From the NCBI GenBank assembly GCA_026214975.1, contig JAOBSW010000081.1:1-64000 (forward strand): a DNA stretch of 64,000 nt. Direction: 5' to 3'. The position numbers and the translations under genes are program-made. Source of the DNA: Gentiana macrophylla (Eukaryota > Streptophyta > Magnoliopsida > Gentianales > Gentianaceae). This document shows positions 32,950-43,437 of the stretch, piece by piece. The stretch's first letter is position 1; the number at the start of each line of letters is the position of its first letter. The notes under the pieces are model-generated. The model saw nothing but the letters and a program-made list of their open reading frames with translations, did not search any database and had not been told where the DNA came from.

Positions 32950-35900
32950 TTAACTGCCTCTTTTGGAACATAAGAGGTCTAAAGGGTAAACCATCCTTTA
33001 GGCGTCTCAAAAAGCTCATTAAAATTCATAAAATTTCCTTTTTAGCTATTTCTGAACCTATGCTCCCCTCTACCCTTATTAATAGTTATAAACTCAAGCT
33101 TGGTTTTACTAATTGTTTTGCTGCGCCCCGGGATAAACTTTGGGTTTTTTGGACCTACTATATACTGTTGAGGTTGTTAATAGTATAGAGCAAGTTACTA
33201 CTCTCAAATTCCATGGTGATCATCCTTTCTTGGTCTCTGCTTGTTTATGGTAAATGTACTCGGATTCTCGGATGATATGTGGCATAACTTAGTGAGTATG
33301 TCTCGATTTAAATATTCCTTGGATGGTTGGTGGTGATTTCAACGCTATTCGAACCTTGTGATTCTAGTGGCAACTCACATCCCAATGAGAACTCTATGAT
33401 GATTTTAACACTTGTATTTTAGTTGTGGTCTTCATGAGCTCCCTGTTTGTGCTCTACTTTCACTTGGGCTGGTTGGCGTAGTAATGGTTATGTTAAAGAA
33501 AAGCTGGATAGATTGCTTTTCAATACTTTTGTTGGATATAGACAATAATAATTCTATACAGGTCCTAAACAGGTCTGGCTCCGATCATGCTCCTATTCTT
33601 TACAAAGCCAAAGATAAATTTATCCGATCTTCGTCTTTTAAGTTTCAGGCAATGTGGTTGTTGCATTCTGGTTTTCAAAAAGTGGTTCAGGACAGTTGGA
33701 GTAAACCTTATGTTGAAGCAGATGGCATGACCAACTTTGTTTTCAAGATCAAAAGGCTCAAGCAAGATCTTAGACTCTGGAATCAACACACTTTTGGTGA
33801 TATTCATGAAAAAGTTAAATCCAGTGAAGAAGAAGTTAGGCATTTGGAATCTATTTATGATCATTTCCCCAATGACTCTAACTGAACTGCCTTATCTCAA
33901 GCTAAAGCTGCCTACAATCTTCATCTTGCTCAACAGGAAGAGTTTTGGAGGCAAAGGTCTAGGTTTAAATGGTTTAAAGAAGGGGATAATAATACTGCCT
34001 TTTTTCATGCCACTGCAAAGGATAAAACCGAGAAAAGGTGGAGATCCATAAGATACAACATTCAAGCCAGTCGGTGGTGCACTTCTCAACAAACTATAGG
34101 TCAGGCTGCTGTGGATTTTTTCAGCAATCTTTTTAGAGGTGATCTCTCTACTGATAATCATGCTATGGAGGATCTTCTTCATTACATACCTTCTATCCTC
34201 ACTGAAGATCTGGTTAATCCCACAGTTCTTTGAGGTCTCTCGTCTTGAAGTTAAGCAGCTGTTTTTGACTTAGACCACTAATAGTCTTTGCGGGTATGGA
34301 TGGCTTTTCCGGCACTTTTATAGGGCTTGTTGGGATATTGTTGCCTCGATGTCTACAATGCAACCAAGCATTTCTTTTACAGTGGCTATATTCCCCAAAC
34401 CATTGGATCTACTATCATCACCCTCATCCCCAAGAAGGAGACTCCCACCACTTTTGCTGATTTCAGGCCCATTGCTTTGAGCAACTTTATCAACAAAATC
34501 TTCACTAAAGTCTTGTGTTCTAGGTTACTCTGTTCTTCCTTACCTTATTTCCTTTGAGCAATCTGCTTTTTTAAAAGGTAAAGACATTCTTCGACAATGT
34601 TCTTTTTATTCAAGAATTGGTTCAATTTATCCATAAAAAGCTAGAGGCCATAACATCATCTTCAAGTTTGATGTCACCAAAGCTTTTGATAGAGTGTCTT
34701 GGCCGTTTTGAAACTCCTCTTCTTTGAAGTTTGGTATTCTGAATGTTTTGTTAAGTGATTATGAATAATTTGTCTTTTAATTTGGTTTTCTATTTTAGTT
34801 AATGGTGCCCCTGTTGGTCTGTTTCAAAACACTAGGGGATTAAACAAGGAGATCCTCTTTCCCCTACCTTTTATTCTTGTTTCAAGCTCTTACTAGAGGG
34901 CTTAAGCATATTTTCAGGCACATGTTGAGCATTATGCAACTCTAGAGGCTTTATTTCTGTTACTCCTTTGTATGTATCTTTGATGATTTGGTTGTCTTTG
35001 CCAGAGCCACTAAAAAGTCTCTCACTAATCTCTTTATTTTTCTCCATCAGTATGAGTTGGCTTCAGGGCAACAAATAAATGCTAGCAAAAGTTCCTTTTT
35101 TATCTCTAAGCATGCTCCTGCTCCTACTGTTAATATGATAAAGCACATCACTGGTATGAAGAAAGATTCCTTTCCTTTTACCTATTTAGGATGTCCTATC
35201 TATGTGGGTAGACCTAAGCATAGTTATTTTATTCCTCTCCTTCACAAACTTGAGCATAAGCTTCAGGGGTGGTATGCCAAACTTCTTTCACCTGGGGGTA
35301 GGCTTATCCTTATCAAACATGTCTTGAGTGCTATTCCCATACACATTATTGCTGCTCTTAGAATGCCTGTCTCTGTTTTTAAAAGTATTGAAAGGATTCT
35401 GTCACACTTTCTCTGGCTGAATACTGATACAAACAGAAGGCACATCTGGAGAAGATGGGAAAAGGTCTGCTTTCCAACCTCTGAAAATGGTTTAGGGGTC
35501 AGAAATCTGTCAATACTTCAACAAGCCTTTTCCTGCAAGTTGTGGTGGAAATTAAAAACTGGTAAAGGTCTGTGGGCTAATACTGTGATGAAGGGCAGTT
35601 TTCCTATTTACAAACTTTATGTCTGGAGACTTTTAGCTGATGTGCAGGAGGTTGCTGAGGAGAACATGAAGTATTTGGGTCAGAATAAATGGGTCTGGAT
35701 GCCTACCACTAGTGGTAAATTCACTATAAAGTCTGCTTATGAGATTCTTAGAAGAAGAAACCAGACTTCTCATGTGTGTTCTGCTATCTGGAATAATCAT
35801 ATACCTAAGAAGATATCATTTTCATATGGAGGCTGCAGAATGGCCTTCTTCCTTTTCTAATCAAACATAAAAACTTTGGGATATATGGTCCTTTCAAATG

Positions 35901-36818
35901 TGTGTTTTGCAATGAGGAAGAGAGGCATTTGAGCATGTTTTTGGAGTTGTGACAAAACTCAGGAAAATGCAGGGGGCATTTGAGAATATCTTGCTTTGGG
36001 GCACAACTCTTCAAATTTACATGAGTCTTGAAAATTGGTTCAATTCTCATTTAAAAGGAGCCTTAGGTAAGGTTTTTCCTTTAATACCTTCCTTTATATG
36101 CTGGGAAATCTGGAAATCCAGGAACATGATGTTCTTTGAAGACACTTTGATTGATAATGATGCAACTATTTATGCTATCTTGGACAACCTCTCTTTGGTT
36201 TGTAATAATATGAAAGTGATTAGGCAGAATACACATGATGACATTCTGATCCAAGCTGGCATTGTCAAGCAATTTGTTCAGAAACCTCCTGCTAAGTATA
36301 TACCTGTTCAGTGGCTTTTTCCTCAAGTGCAAGGCTATAAACTCAACACTGATGGATCTTCTCTTGGTAACCCTGGGATTGCTGGGGGTGGTTTCATTAT
36401 TAGAAATCATCTTGGTCAGGTCATTCAAGCAGGTTATGAGGCTTATGGGGTTGTCACCAATATGCAAGCAAAAATCTGGGCTATGATATCTGGTATCAAG
36501 CTTTGTATCCAACTTCAGTTACAGGAGGTCACCATTGAGACTGATTCAAAAGCTCTGGAGCAAATGATCAATGGCACTTATCAAATCCCTTGGAAATACC
36601 AACAGGATGTGGATGATATCCAGTTTTTGCTCTCTAATCACAGTTTTCAGCTTCACCATATTTACAGAGAAGCCAATGCTCCTGCAGACTATCTTGCAAA
36701 AATTGCCAGTTCCACACAGAATACTGGATTTATTGAGGGCAATAATCTTGATGTTGAGCTTGGGTTGCTGGTCACTAGAGATATCCTGCAGCTGCCTATA
36801 ATTAGAAGGAGGAAATGA
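32946..36818 (+). pseudogene. LINE ORF2: endonuclease, reverse transcriptase, RNase H
   Basis: Domains in order. The APE-type endonuclease starts INCLFWNIRGLKGKPSF and ISFLAISEPM, with VGGDFNAI near 33325 and SGSDHAPIL near 33575. RT: EGDNNTAFFHA, PKKETPTTFADFRPIALSNF (34418-34485), DVTKAFDRVSW (about 34676) and DDLVVFARATKKS at 34985, where the usual residue pair before DD is disturbed. A C-terminal RNase H at 36340-36700 shows LNTDGSSLGNPGIAGG, TIETDSKALEQM and REANAPADYLAK, but the usual catalytic Glu is Lys (MQAKIWAM). RT and endonuclease are frame-broken, so the copy is inactive. Confidence 0.9.
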
Positions 36819-36847
36819 TGTATAACAACAGCAAGGCAATTTTGGAA

Positions 36848-36873
36848 GCACCCTTCATTGTCATGAAGGGTGC
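36848..36873 (+). other. perfect hairpin in the LINE 3' UTR
   Basis: GCACCCTTCAT, loop TGTC, then ATGAAGGGTGC: an 11-bp perfect stem 30 bases after the ORF2 stop. A variant hairpin is at 37019-37044. Such 3' UTR stems can be recognised by LINE RT, which is inference here. Confidence 0.75.
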
Positions 36874-37018
36874 AGACAGGTGGTTTTGTAACATTTACTC
36901 TTGTAGCTCTGTTTGGACCCCTGCTTTTACTCTACTGCTATTCTATGGTGCTTTTTACAGGCCTGCAGTATGGATGATGAATATCATGGCCACAGGGCAA
37001 AGTGTACTCAACCTGGAC

Positions 37019-37044
37019 GCACCCTTCATAATGTTGAGGGGTGC
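37019..37044 (+). other. second, variant hairpin in the LINE 3' UTR
   Basis: GCACCCTTCA, loop TAATGT, then TGAGGGGTGC: a 10-base stem with one A-to-G change in the 3' arm that still pairs in RNA (G-U). The flanks (CAGGTGG/CAGGTTG) are also similar to the first hairpin, so this is a duplicated unit. Confidence 0.7.
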
Positions 37045-37539
37045 AAACAGGTTGTTTCTCTCCTTTTTGAGTTCTTGGCTTTATATATCTATCATTTGGT
37101 TGCTGTGGTACATTTTAGGGGCTATTTGTGATCACCTTTGTAGGTATACTTGTTGGACTTCCATTGGCCCCAGAAAAATGTGGATCATAGCTTGGACATG
37201 CTCACGATAATATGTTATTGGGAGTGCTTGGATAAAGATTGCTAAGGATGAAGGATGCTTGCGGTTTCTTTGTTTTTTCTTTGTTTCTTGATTGTAGATC
37301 TTTTGTAATAGCTCTCTTTAGTTTTTATGCCAATACATGGGAGATCATACTCTTCCCTTAGCACCCGGCTTTTCCCACAATGGGTTTTCCGGACTAAGGG
37401 TTTAAGGAGGTGATAAACATGTATTGATGATTTAATTTTGGAGGTGAGGTCGGGGTTGACCATGTAAAACTTCAGTTCATCATTAATAAAATTTCTGAGG
37501 TTTTCAAAAAAAAAAAAAAAAAAATATCAATATGGTAGT

Positions 37540-38208
37540 ATACTATTTAAAGTTGCTATTTGGTAGTACAGCTTTTTGCGGCCTTTTTGGTCGTCCTGCT
37601 TTAGCGACGTTTTTATCGTCGCTTATTCCTATTTTTTATTTTTTTGCCCGAGAAAAAAGAAAAACGGCGTCGTTTTAATCATAAACACGCGCGTCATTTT
37701 CTCAAAGACACGCGTGTTACCTTGAACACGATGCAAAGACACCGCACCACCGCTTCAATGACCATTATGTGTCCTTTTCCGATGCATCCACGCGCTCTTC
37801 TTCGTGGTTTATCGGTCTCTTCCTTCAGATGACCATTTCATTCACAGAAGAAATAAACAAAATCAAAGCTTTCTTCGCCATTTGCCTCGCCCCTATCCAA
37901 ACTTCCACTGGCCGACTCCCGATTTCGTTCTCCACCGCCGACGTCCTTGGGCTCTAATTGCTCTGCCTCTCTACTGAAGAACTCGACTGAAAGGGCTTTG
38001 AATCAGGTTTCATTATACTTCAATATTCTGTTAATTTCTTGCTTCTTCTTCATCTTTTTTTTGGCCGCGTTGAATTCCCTTCATATCAAATGTCATCATT
38101 ATCCCTTTTCTCTCTCGATTCTTAGATTCTGATTCTTCAATTTCACTATTTCCAATTGTTATTTTGCGAGAATTTTCAAAATTTTCACTTCCTTTTCTCT
38201 TTATGCGG
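37540..38208 (+). other. Helitron 5' segment and captured leader-like sequence
   Basis: The Helitron start (to about 37640) is rich in GGTCGTC/GACGTTTT motifs. From about 37680 to 38006 a GC- and CT-rich leader ends AATCAG before GTTTCA, a splice donor. It looks like the untranslated first exon of the SR-type gene whose coding exons follow. Confidence 0.45.
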
Positions 38209-38440
38209 ATGTCAAATCCAAGAGGTGGAAGGTACTCCTCGGTGATCAATTTCTTGCATGTTGATTAATGACAATGTTGTTTTTCTTCATTGTGAATGCG
38301 TCTTTAACGTTTTCTTTCGAATTAAATTAATATTTTCTGTTGTGCAATAGGTCCAATACACCTCCAAGCTCTACGTCTTCACCGCCACGTAGAGGTCGCA
38401 GTTCGAGATCATTGTCTAGATCTCGGAGGAGCCGTTCCAG
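38209..38440 (+). pseudogene. captured N-terminal exons of an SR-type splicing factor
   Basis: Exon 38209-38231 encodes MSNPRGGR with donor AAG|GTACTC. The acceptor AATAG leads into 38351-38440, encoding SNTPPSSTSSPPRRGRSSRS and SLSRSRRSRSR, with donor CAG|GTATAG. Spliced in frame it gives an Arg/Ser-rich N-terminus like tra2/SR45a-type splicing regulators. No RRM domain follows before the Helitron end. The reading frame is intact, so capture may be recent or the segment short enough to escape damage. The exact SR subfamily is not certain. Confidence 0.65.
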
Positions 38441-39487
38441 GTATAGCTTTTGGATTTGTGGTTGTTAAATTTGCCTTTATGAGCTAGATTAGTTCGAAAA
38501 AATTCTACAAGTAGGGACAATTTTACTGTTTGGGTCACCAGGTGGTTTGTTTGATTATTGGTTGAGCTTGATTAGATAAGATGATGCTTCAAAGTTTTGA
38601 TCTTTCTGGTGTTAGGATGATGGTATTTATCCTCTGCAGCTGAAAGTAACATGTTTCAGAAGTATCCCATGGTTAAATTGTGATGTCTTGTTGGTCATCG
38701 GGTATAGGGCCGTAAGTGGGCCGGGCTATCCTACCCATAGTCGACTTGCAAAAGTGTTTAACTCGATTCGGTATTCTATTTTTTGAGTTTGAGCTTGATT
38801 CGAGCTACTTGAATATTTGAGTTTCAAGTACTCAGTTAGTCAGCTGCTTTAGGCTGTGTTCTCATTCATTTTGTTACTGTGATAATTATTTGACATTGAT
38901 GTTTGTTGCATCAGGAGTCGAATATTTGCCGTAGAGTAAATTGTGAGGAAAACAACATAGATATAGTATGATTTCATTGGGAATTTTGCCAGATAGATCA
39001 GCATTGGTTTCTTCTCTGCTATCCGAAGGGCACGAGCATGGATCTGAGGATCTGAAATGATAAATTTGGTTTGCATGGTCTTTGTACATTTGAGCCTAGG
39101 AATTGAGCATCTCAACTATGTGTGCGCGTGTATGTATTCCAACTTATGAATATATACTTGGAGATAAATAATGCAAATTTTGATGTAGGGTCTTCCTTTT
39201 TTGAGTCAATATTTTGACAATTACATGGCGGTATCCCCGATAAAGTTGTGGCCTTTTGGATAGATTTCATGCTTGCTAGATTTAGTAAATTTCTGCTGCT
39301 CTTTTTAACCATGAAGCAGAGCATATTTGTTTTAATCTCATCTTAATATGGGGTTTTAATGTTATGCGGGCATTGTAAGTATGAATTTTTATTTGCTCAT
39401 CCAAAATTTACGTGCCGAGCAAGAATAAACACACTTCACTATCACACACGTTTCTAACAAACAAAACAAACCTAAACGAGGGCAAAA
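38441..39487. other. intron-like remainder of the captured gene
   Basis: AT-rich sequence between the last SR exon and the Helitron hairpin. No RRM-coding exon is found. It probably belongs to the next intron of the donor gene plus Helitron 3' sequence. Confidence 0.4.
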
Positions 39488-39515
39488 ACGTGCATCGCAC
39501 GTAGACGACATCTAG
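39488..39515 (+). other. Helitron 3' terminus: hairpin and CTAG
   Basis: Stem ACGTGC / GCACGT with a 3-base loop ATC, then TAGACGACAT-type spacer and CTAG. The next base is T. This is the canonical Helitron end. Confidence 0.8.
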
Positions 39516-40260
39516 TACTATATTAAAGTTGCATCTTTGGTAGTACGCTTTTTGCGACGTTTTGGTCGTCCGGCTTTAGCGACGTTTTGGTCGTCGCTAT
39601 ACCAAAATTTTTGTCTTTTCCCCCTTTTTTTTTGGTTAGGTAAAACGAAGTCGTATGATTTGGTACGGTGTTATCACATCAACGTGTTTATCACTAGGGT
39701 TTTTATTTGAAGCATTCGAGTTTCGGAAATTTTAATTGTGTTATTATGTAGTTTCTATTGGTACACTGAAACTCTGGTTTGACTTTTTGTACACGAAGGT
39801 GCATTTCGATCTTCAGAATTTTTTGGTTAAGTAAAACAAAGTCGTATGATTTGGTACGATGCCACAAAAACTACTAGAAAATAAAATATTATAAAAATTA
39901 GACAAGGAATGAGAATGTTCATTCGATCTATGATACATAAAAGATACATGAAAATAAAAAACGAGATCCAACTCCCATTTATCTTACTTATCCTTCGGTT
40001 AATTTACTTCGATAAAAGATAAGAAAATGAAAATCTTCCGAACCTTTTCTTTTTTATTTCTTTTTATTAGAGTTAGGGTTAAGTCTGACATGAATAATAT
40101 TCTACGACTAACAATTCATTTATTCGAGTTTGAGAAATTTTAATTTTGTTATAATGTAGTTTTATTGGTTCACGAAACTCTGGTTTGACTTTTTTGCACG
40201 AATGTGCATTTTGATCTTCGTGATTTTTCCCCACATGTAACCTTCCTTGCTGCAACACGC
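39516..40260 (+). mobile_element. second Helitron-like relic abutting the first
   Basis: Starts TACTATATTAAAGTTGC...GGTAGTACGC, closely matching the Helitron 5' segment at 37540-37620 but without its first bases. It holds direct duplications: about 39628-39670 vs 39824-39866 (AAGTCGTATGATTTGGTACG) and about 39704-39828 vs 40116-40230 (AAACTCTGGTTTGACTTTTT). No 3' CTRR end was found, so it is truncated. Confidence 0.5.
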
Positions 40261-40424
40261 AGGCATATTGTCACCTCACAGAGGATGGTTTAAATGCTTT
40301 TCTAAGCATTAAAGTAGGTTGATATCTTCTTTATTTTTGCTAGAGTAAATTTATTACTGAGACATAAAAACTATAATCGGTGCATAAAAAAGTGAGGCAC
40401 ACTTGTGCATCATACAGTGGCCCC

Positions 40425-40518
<94 letters not shown>

Positions 40519-40779
40519 TTATCGGTAGCGATCTCGAATTTTTTTTTTCTCACTAGGGGCACCATTAAAAATTTAAAGTGCGAGTGGGGACACTAATAGT
40601 ATTTTTACATTTGTTTTTACCATTAATAGCGTTTTTACATTTTTTTTTACCACTAATAGTGTTTTTATATTTTTACATACACACTTACGTAATATACAAA
40701 AACATATTTATGTGCGTGTATATAAGTGTCTATATACATTCACTTACGTATAAACATTACTTATACTTTTTAGTTCTTA
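40261..40779. repeat. AT microsatellite and AT-rich flank
   Basis: An (AT)n run spans about 40430-40519 with one TACA break. Flanking sequence has CATTTTTACCAATAGT-like short repeats (about 40595-40670). The apparent polypeptide of alternating Tyr and Ile through it is an artefact. Confidence 0.85.
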
Positions 40780-41107
40780 TTTGTACGAACTGATCTCGGT
40801 AGCATAGTGGTAATGAGCTGAATTCTATGCAAGGGGCACAACCCTTAGCTTCATTTTTATTTTCAAACTCGAAGATAGGCCCCACAAGCCACCAATCCGC
40901 CACATGGCCGCCAACTCAGCATGGTCATGCCACATGGCCGCCAACTCAGCATTGTCACCGGAGCTCCGGCGTCTAATCAACAAAAAGGACTATTTTTGCA
41001 AGAAATTGAAAGTTAAAGGACTAAAATCGCCGCCGGAGCAAAAACATGACTATTTACAAAAACGGGGAAAGTTATAGGACTAAAAATCAAATAAACCCCA
41101 ACATTTG
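40780..41107 (+). mobile_element. SINE-like repeat, right copy (inverted relative to left)
   Basis: Perfect A box TAGCATAGTGG at 40800-40810, then AATGAGCTGAATTCTATGCAA. The B-box region is mutated (CACAACCCTTAG instead of GGGTTCGAGTCC). The body matches the minus strand of 30672-31050, including CACCGGAGCTCCGGCG, and ends AAATAAACCCCAA. The homology extends into the TA-rich upstream side. Confidence 0.6.
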
Positions 41108-41654
41108 TATTTGTACACAAGTGAAGCTCAAAGCAATAAGCTGATTAAGGAAAGAGTACCGGACCGTAACCGGACCGGCCTGCCCGTTTTTTTTTCTTCT
41201 TTCCGGTTACAAAACCAGCGGTTCAACGGTTCACATGATTCCTTCACGGTTCAGATCACTGTTCTAAAAATTATTAATAGTTTTTTTTTTATTTTACATT
41301 TTCATAAAGTACTTATTATTTTCAATATAATAACAAATTACTATTAATTAAATTTGAATGTAATATAAAATAACCAAATCGAATGTAATATATAGTCTTT
41401 TATTCAGTTTTAAATATAATTTGATTATAAATCTTGTTTTATTAAATATTACGTGAGATATATTATGTTATTTTTTATATGTAAATTATGTTATTTTTTC
41501 AACGCTTATACCAGAAATTCGGTTGCCTACGTATCTTTTATATGTAATCGTGTCGGAGGCACGACACATATAAAAAAGGGTGAATGAGCCAAATGTCCAC
41601 TTTTTTAATACAAAATAGATAAACATGACACACTTCTTTTTTTATTTACAAAAA
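41108..41654. other. AT-rich intergenic DNA
   Basis: No coding domain. A short GC-rich patch (CCGGACCGTAACCGGACCGG, about 41159) suggests an unrelated repeat edge. Confidence 0.4.
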
Positions 41655-41795
41655 AGATGAACAATATCCGACAGACACAAATACCCTTATACTTAAATGA
41701 ACGTGCGCAACACAGGATGTGCAAAAAAGACGAACAATATCCAACGGATACAAATACCCTTATACTAAAATGAACGCACGCAACACAGGATGTGA
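41655..41795. repeat. 74-bp tandem duplication
   Basis: Two units, each with ACAAATACCCTTATAC and CGCAACACAGGATGTG, start at about 41655 and 41728. A few substitutions separate them. Confidence 0.85.
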
Positions 41796-41814
41796 TTAAA
41801 CTGATGGTGTTGTT

Positions 41815-42110
41815 TTTTTTCCTTATAAACAACCGTAATTTTTGATTTAGAACTCCGATTATCAAAAAAAATTCACTAAAATTCATTTTTTTTGCTCTTT
41901 AATTTGAGATCTCATACGATACCCTTCCGACGTAAATTTTGAAAGCCGAAAAAACATTTGCATTAATCGGAGCGTTTTTCTTATAAACGACCATAACTTT
42001 TGATTTAGAACACCGATCGTCAAAATTCTTTCACCAAAGTTCGTATTTTTTCTCTCTTCATTTTGAGATCTCATACGATACCCTTTCGACGTAGTTATTG
42101 AAAGCCGAAT
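41815..42110. repeat. tandem duplication of a ~160-bp unit
   Basis: Two copies with CTTATAAACAACCGTAA / CTTATAAACGACCATAA starts, GAGATCTCATACGATACCC in the middle and GAAAGCCGAA ends (41819-41952 and 41979-42108). Divergence is around 10-15% by eye. Confidence 0.85.
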
Positions 42111-42599
42111 TTCATCGCAGCGTTTACACTAACACAGTATCAGTGACACAGTATCAGTAACATCATTACCATTACTTTTACCATTAACAATAGCAGTGTG
42201 GGATTAGACAAATCATGGACTCGGCAAACTTTACAACAACACCGACACCCAATATTCCTTTATGGATTAAAACGGAGACAGACCGTAAACTAAAAATCAT
42301 TTGGACAGTAATGTAATCAGATTAACACAAAAAAACTTGTGTATTTTCATAAACACATTCAATCACAATGGAAAAAATTACAACATATATGATAAACAAC
42401 TTTAACATCAACATATATGATAATTAAGTTACATTAAGGAAGGGATTACTCATGCCATTTTTATAAAAAAAAACATAGATTTGCGAGAACCAACTAACTA
42501 GTAGTATGTAAATGAAACATATATCTCTTAGGCATATGACGATCTCGGTTTTTTCTTGTATACTTGTGATGAAACACCAGCATTGCCTCACCATTTTGA
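42111..42599. other. AT-rich sequence with TATCAGTAACA motifs
   Basis: Short motif TATCAGTAACA and variants recur at about 42139-42165 and again downstream to 42900. No gene is seen. Confidence 0.4.
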
Positions 42600-43069
42600 A
42601 TCAACAGCCTTCAATCACCTGGGCCAAAACCACCTGCAATGACACATTTTACTAACAATACATTGTGATATTAACAGTATCAGTAACATAGTATCAGACT
42701 CATATAGTGCTCATTTAAGTCTTAATTCAAGGGACTACTTCAAGGCACACGTATTTGGCTCATATAAGGCTCATTTAATGCTTAATTCAAGGGACATAGT
42801 ATCATATCTGGCTCATATAAGGCTCATATACGGCCCTCGATATCAGTAACAGTATCATATAAGGCATATAATATCAGTAACACATTATCAGTAACACGTT
42901 ATCAGACTCATATAAGGCTCTTTTAAGGCTTAATTCAAGGGACTACATCAATAAGTTGAAAGAAGTTGTAAGTGAGGGAAAATTACCTTCATACTTGGAT
43001 GATCAGCCAAAAGCTTCGACAGATGAAAATCTGCATTAGATGCAGCCTTCTTGCCTGGATCCCCGAGAT
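42600..43069 (-). pseudogene. NOC1/CEBPZ-like exon fragment(s), minus strand
   Basis: Minus-strand 43069-42989 encodes LGDPGKKAASNADFHLSKLL then ADHPSMK before GTAATTTT. This matches the CCAAT-binding-factor/NOC1 (plant SLOW WALKER2) segment '..LGDP..K.ASNADFHLS.LL.DHP.MK', a nucleolar ribosome-assembly factor. A CAG acceptor at about 42634 leads into GTGGTTTTGGCC..., which could encode the expected VV..(E/Q)V continuation but soon hits a stop. The usual AG acceptor before LGDP is absent. It is a fragment of a much larger gene. Confidence 0.6.
42640..42960. repeat. degenerate short repeats GGCTCATATAAGGCTCAT / TTAATTCAAGGGACTA
   Basis: Three to four imperfect units of GACTCATATAAGGCTC and GCTTAATTCAAGGGACTA mixed with TATCAGTAACA. 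They lie in what would be an intron of the NOC1-like fragment. Confidence 0.75.
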
Positions 43070-43199
43070 GTAGCAAATGAAAAATGAAATTGATCTAAAG
43101 ATGTCCATTCTATGAACGTGTATAAGAACCAATGCTTCAAGAATATCCAAGTTGGATTAAAGCTTAATATACTAGAGAAAGATGGATCTAAAACTAATT

Positions 43200-43437
43200 T
43201 TTCCAAAGTAAAGTTATCCGGTCCCAAGTTTCTCATCGGCATTTGGCGAACCAATCCAAGTGCGTGATCCAACATCTTGGCCTTGGCATAACCTGAAAAA
43301 AGTGCATTGACACACACAGTGTTCTTCATAGGAATTTCATCAAACACCATTCGAGCATCACGGTTATCCAAAGATTTCACATACAAGTCGATCAAAGAGC
43401 TGCCTACAAATACACTAGAACATTCAACAAAAAGCAT
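43200..43437 (-). pseudogene. PPR protein fragment, minus strand
   Basis: The minus strand encodes VFVGSSLIDLYVKSLDNRDA, RMVFDEIPMKNTVCVNALFS and GYAKAKMLDHALGLVRQMP. This is about two repeats of a PLS-class pentatricopeptide protein, the organellar RNA-binding family. The usual pattern 'VFVGSSLIDLYVK...DA..VFDE' is clear. PPR proteins are several hundred residues; only about 75 are here, in an open frame that runs on into non-PPR sequence. It lies upstream of the NOC1-like exon on the same strand, so a chimeric transcript is possible. Confidence 0.75.

Larger units (their letters stand above)
31405..37523 (+). mobile_element. full-length L1-type LINE with 16-bp target duplication
   Basis: A 6.1 kb non-LTR retrotransposon: 5' UTR, ORF1 (nucleic-acid binding), ORF2 (endonuclease, RT, C-terminal RNase H), 3' UTR and poly(A) tail to about 37523. 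It is flanked by a perfect 16-bp duplication ATATCAATATGGTAGT (31389-31404 and 37524-37539), the mark of target-primed reverse transcription. Both ends are complete, unusual since most LINE copies are 5'-truncated. ORFs carry several frameshifts. Confidence 0.93.
31392..39515 (+). mobile_element. non-autonomous Helitron with captured exons, interrupted by a LINE
   Basis: It starts TCAATATGGTAGTATACTA (TC after a host A; the first bases are duplicated by the LINE insertion at 31405-37523). It ends with hairpin ACGTGC-ATC-GCACGT (39488-39502), a 9-base gap and CTAG before a host T (39512-39515, T at 39516). There are no terminal inverted repeats, as expected for Helitrons. Without the LINE it is about 2 kb and carries GC-rich leader and exon sequence of an SR-type splicing-factor gene. 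No Rep/helicase is present, so it would need help in trans. Confidence 0.75.

Noticed and set aside
37644..38132. Short plus-strand frames before the SR-type exons
   Set aside because: They lack conserved features and fit better as untranslated leader and intron sequence.
40405..40596. Alternating Ile-Tyr polypeptide
   Set aside because: Direct translation of the (AT)n repeat.
40800..40862. Possible tRNA gene from the A-box match
   Set aside because: No cloverleaf can be formed and the B box is degraded. It fits a tRNA-derived repeat, not a tRNA gene.
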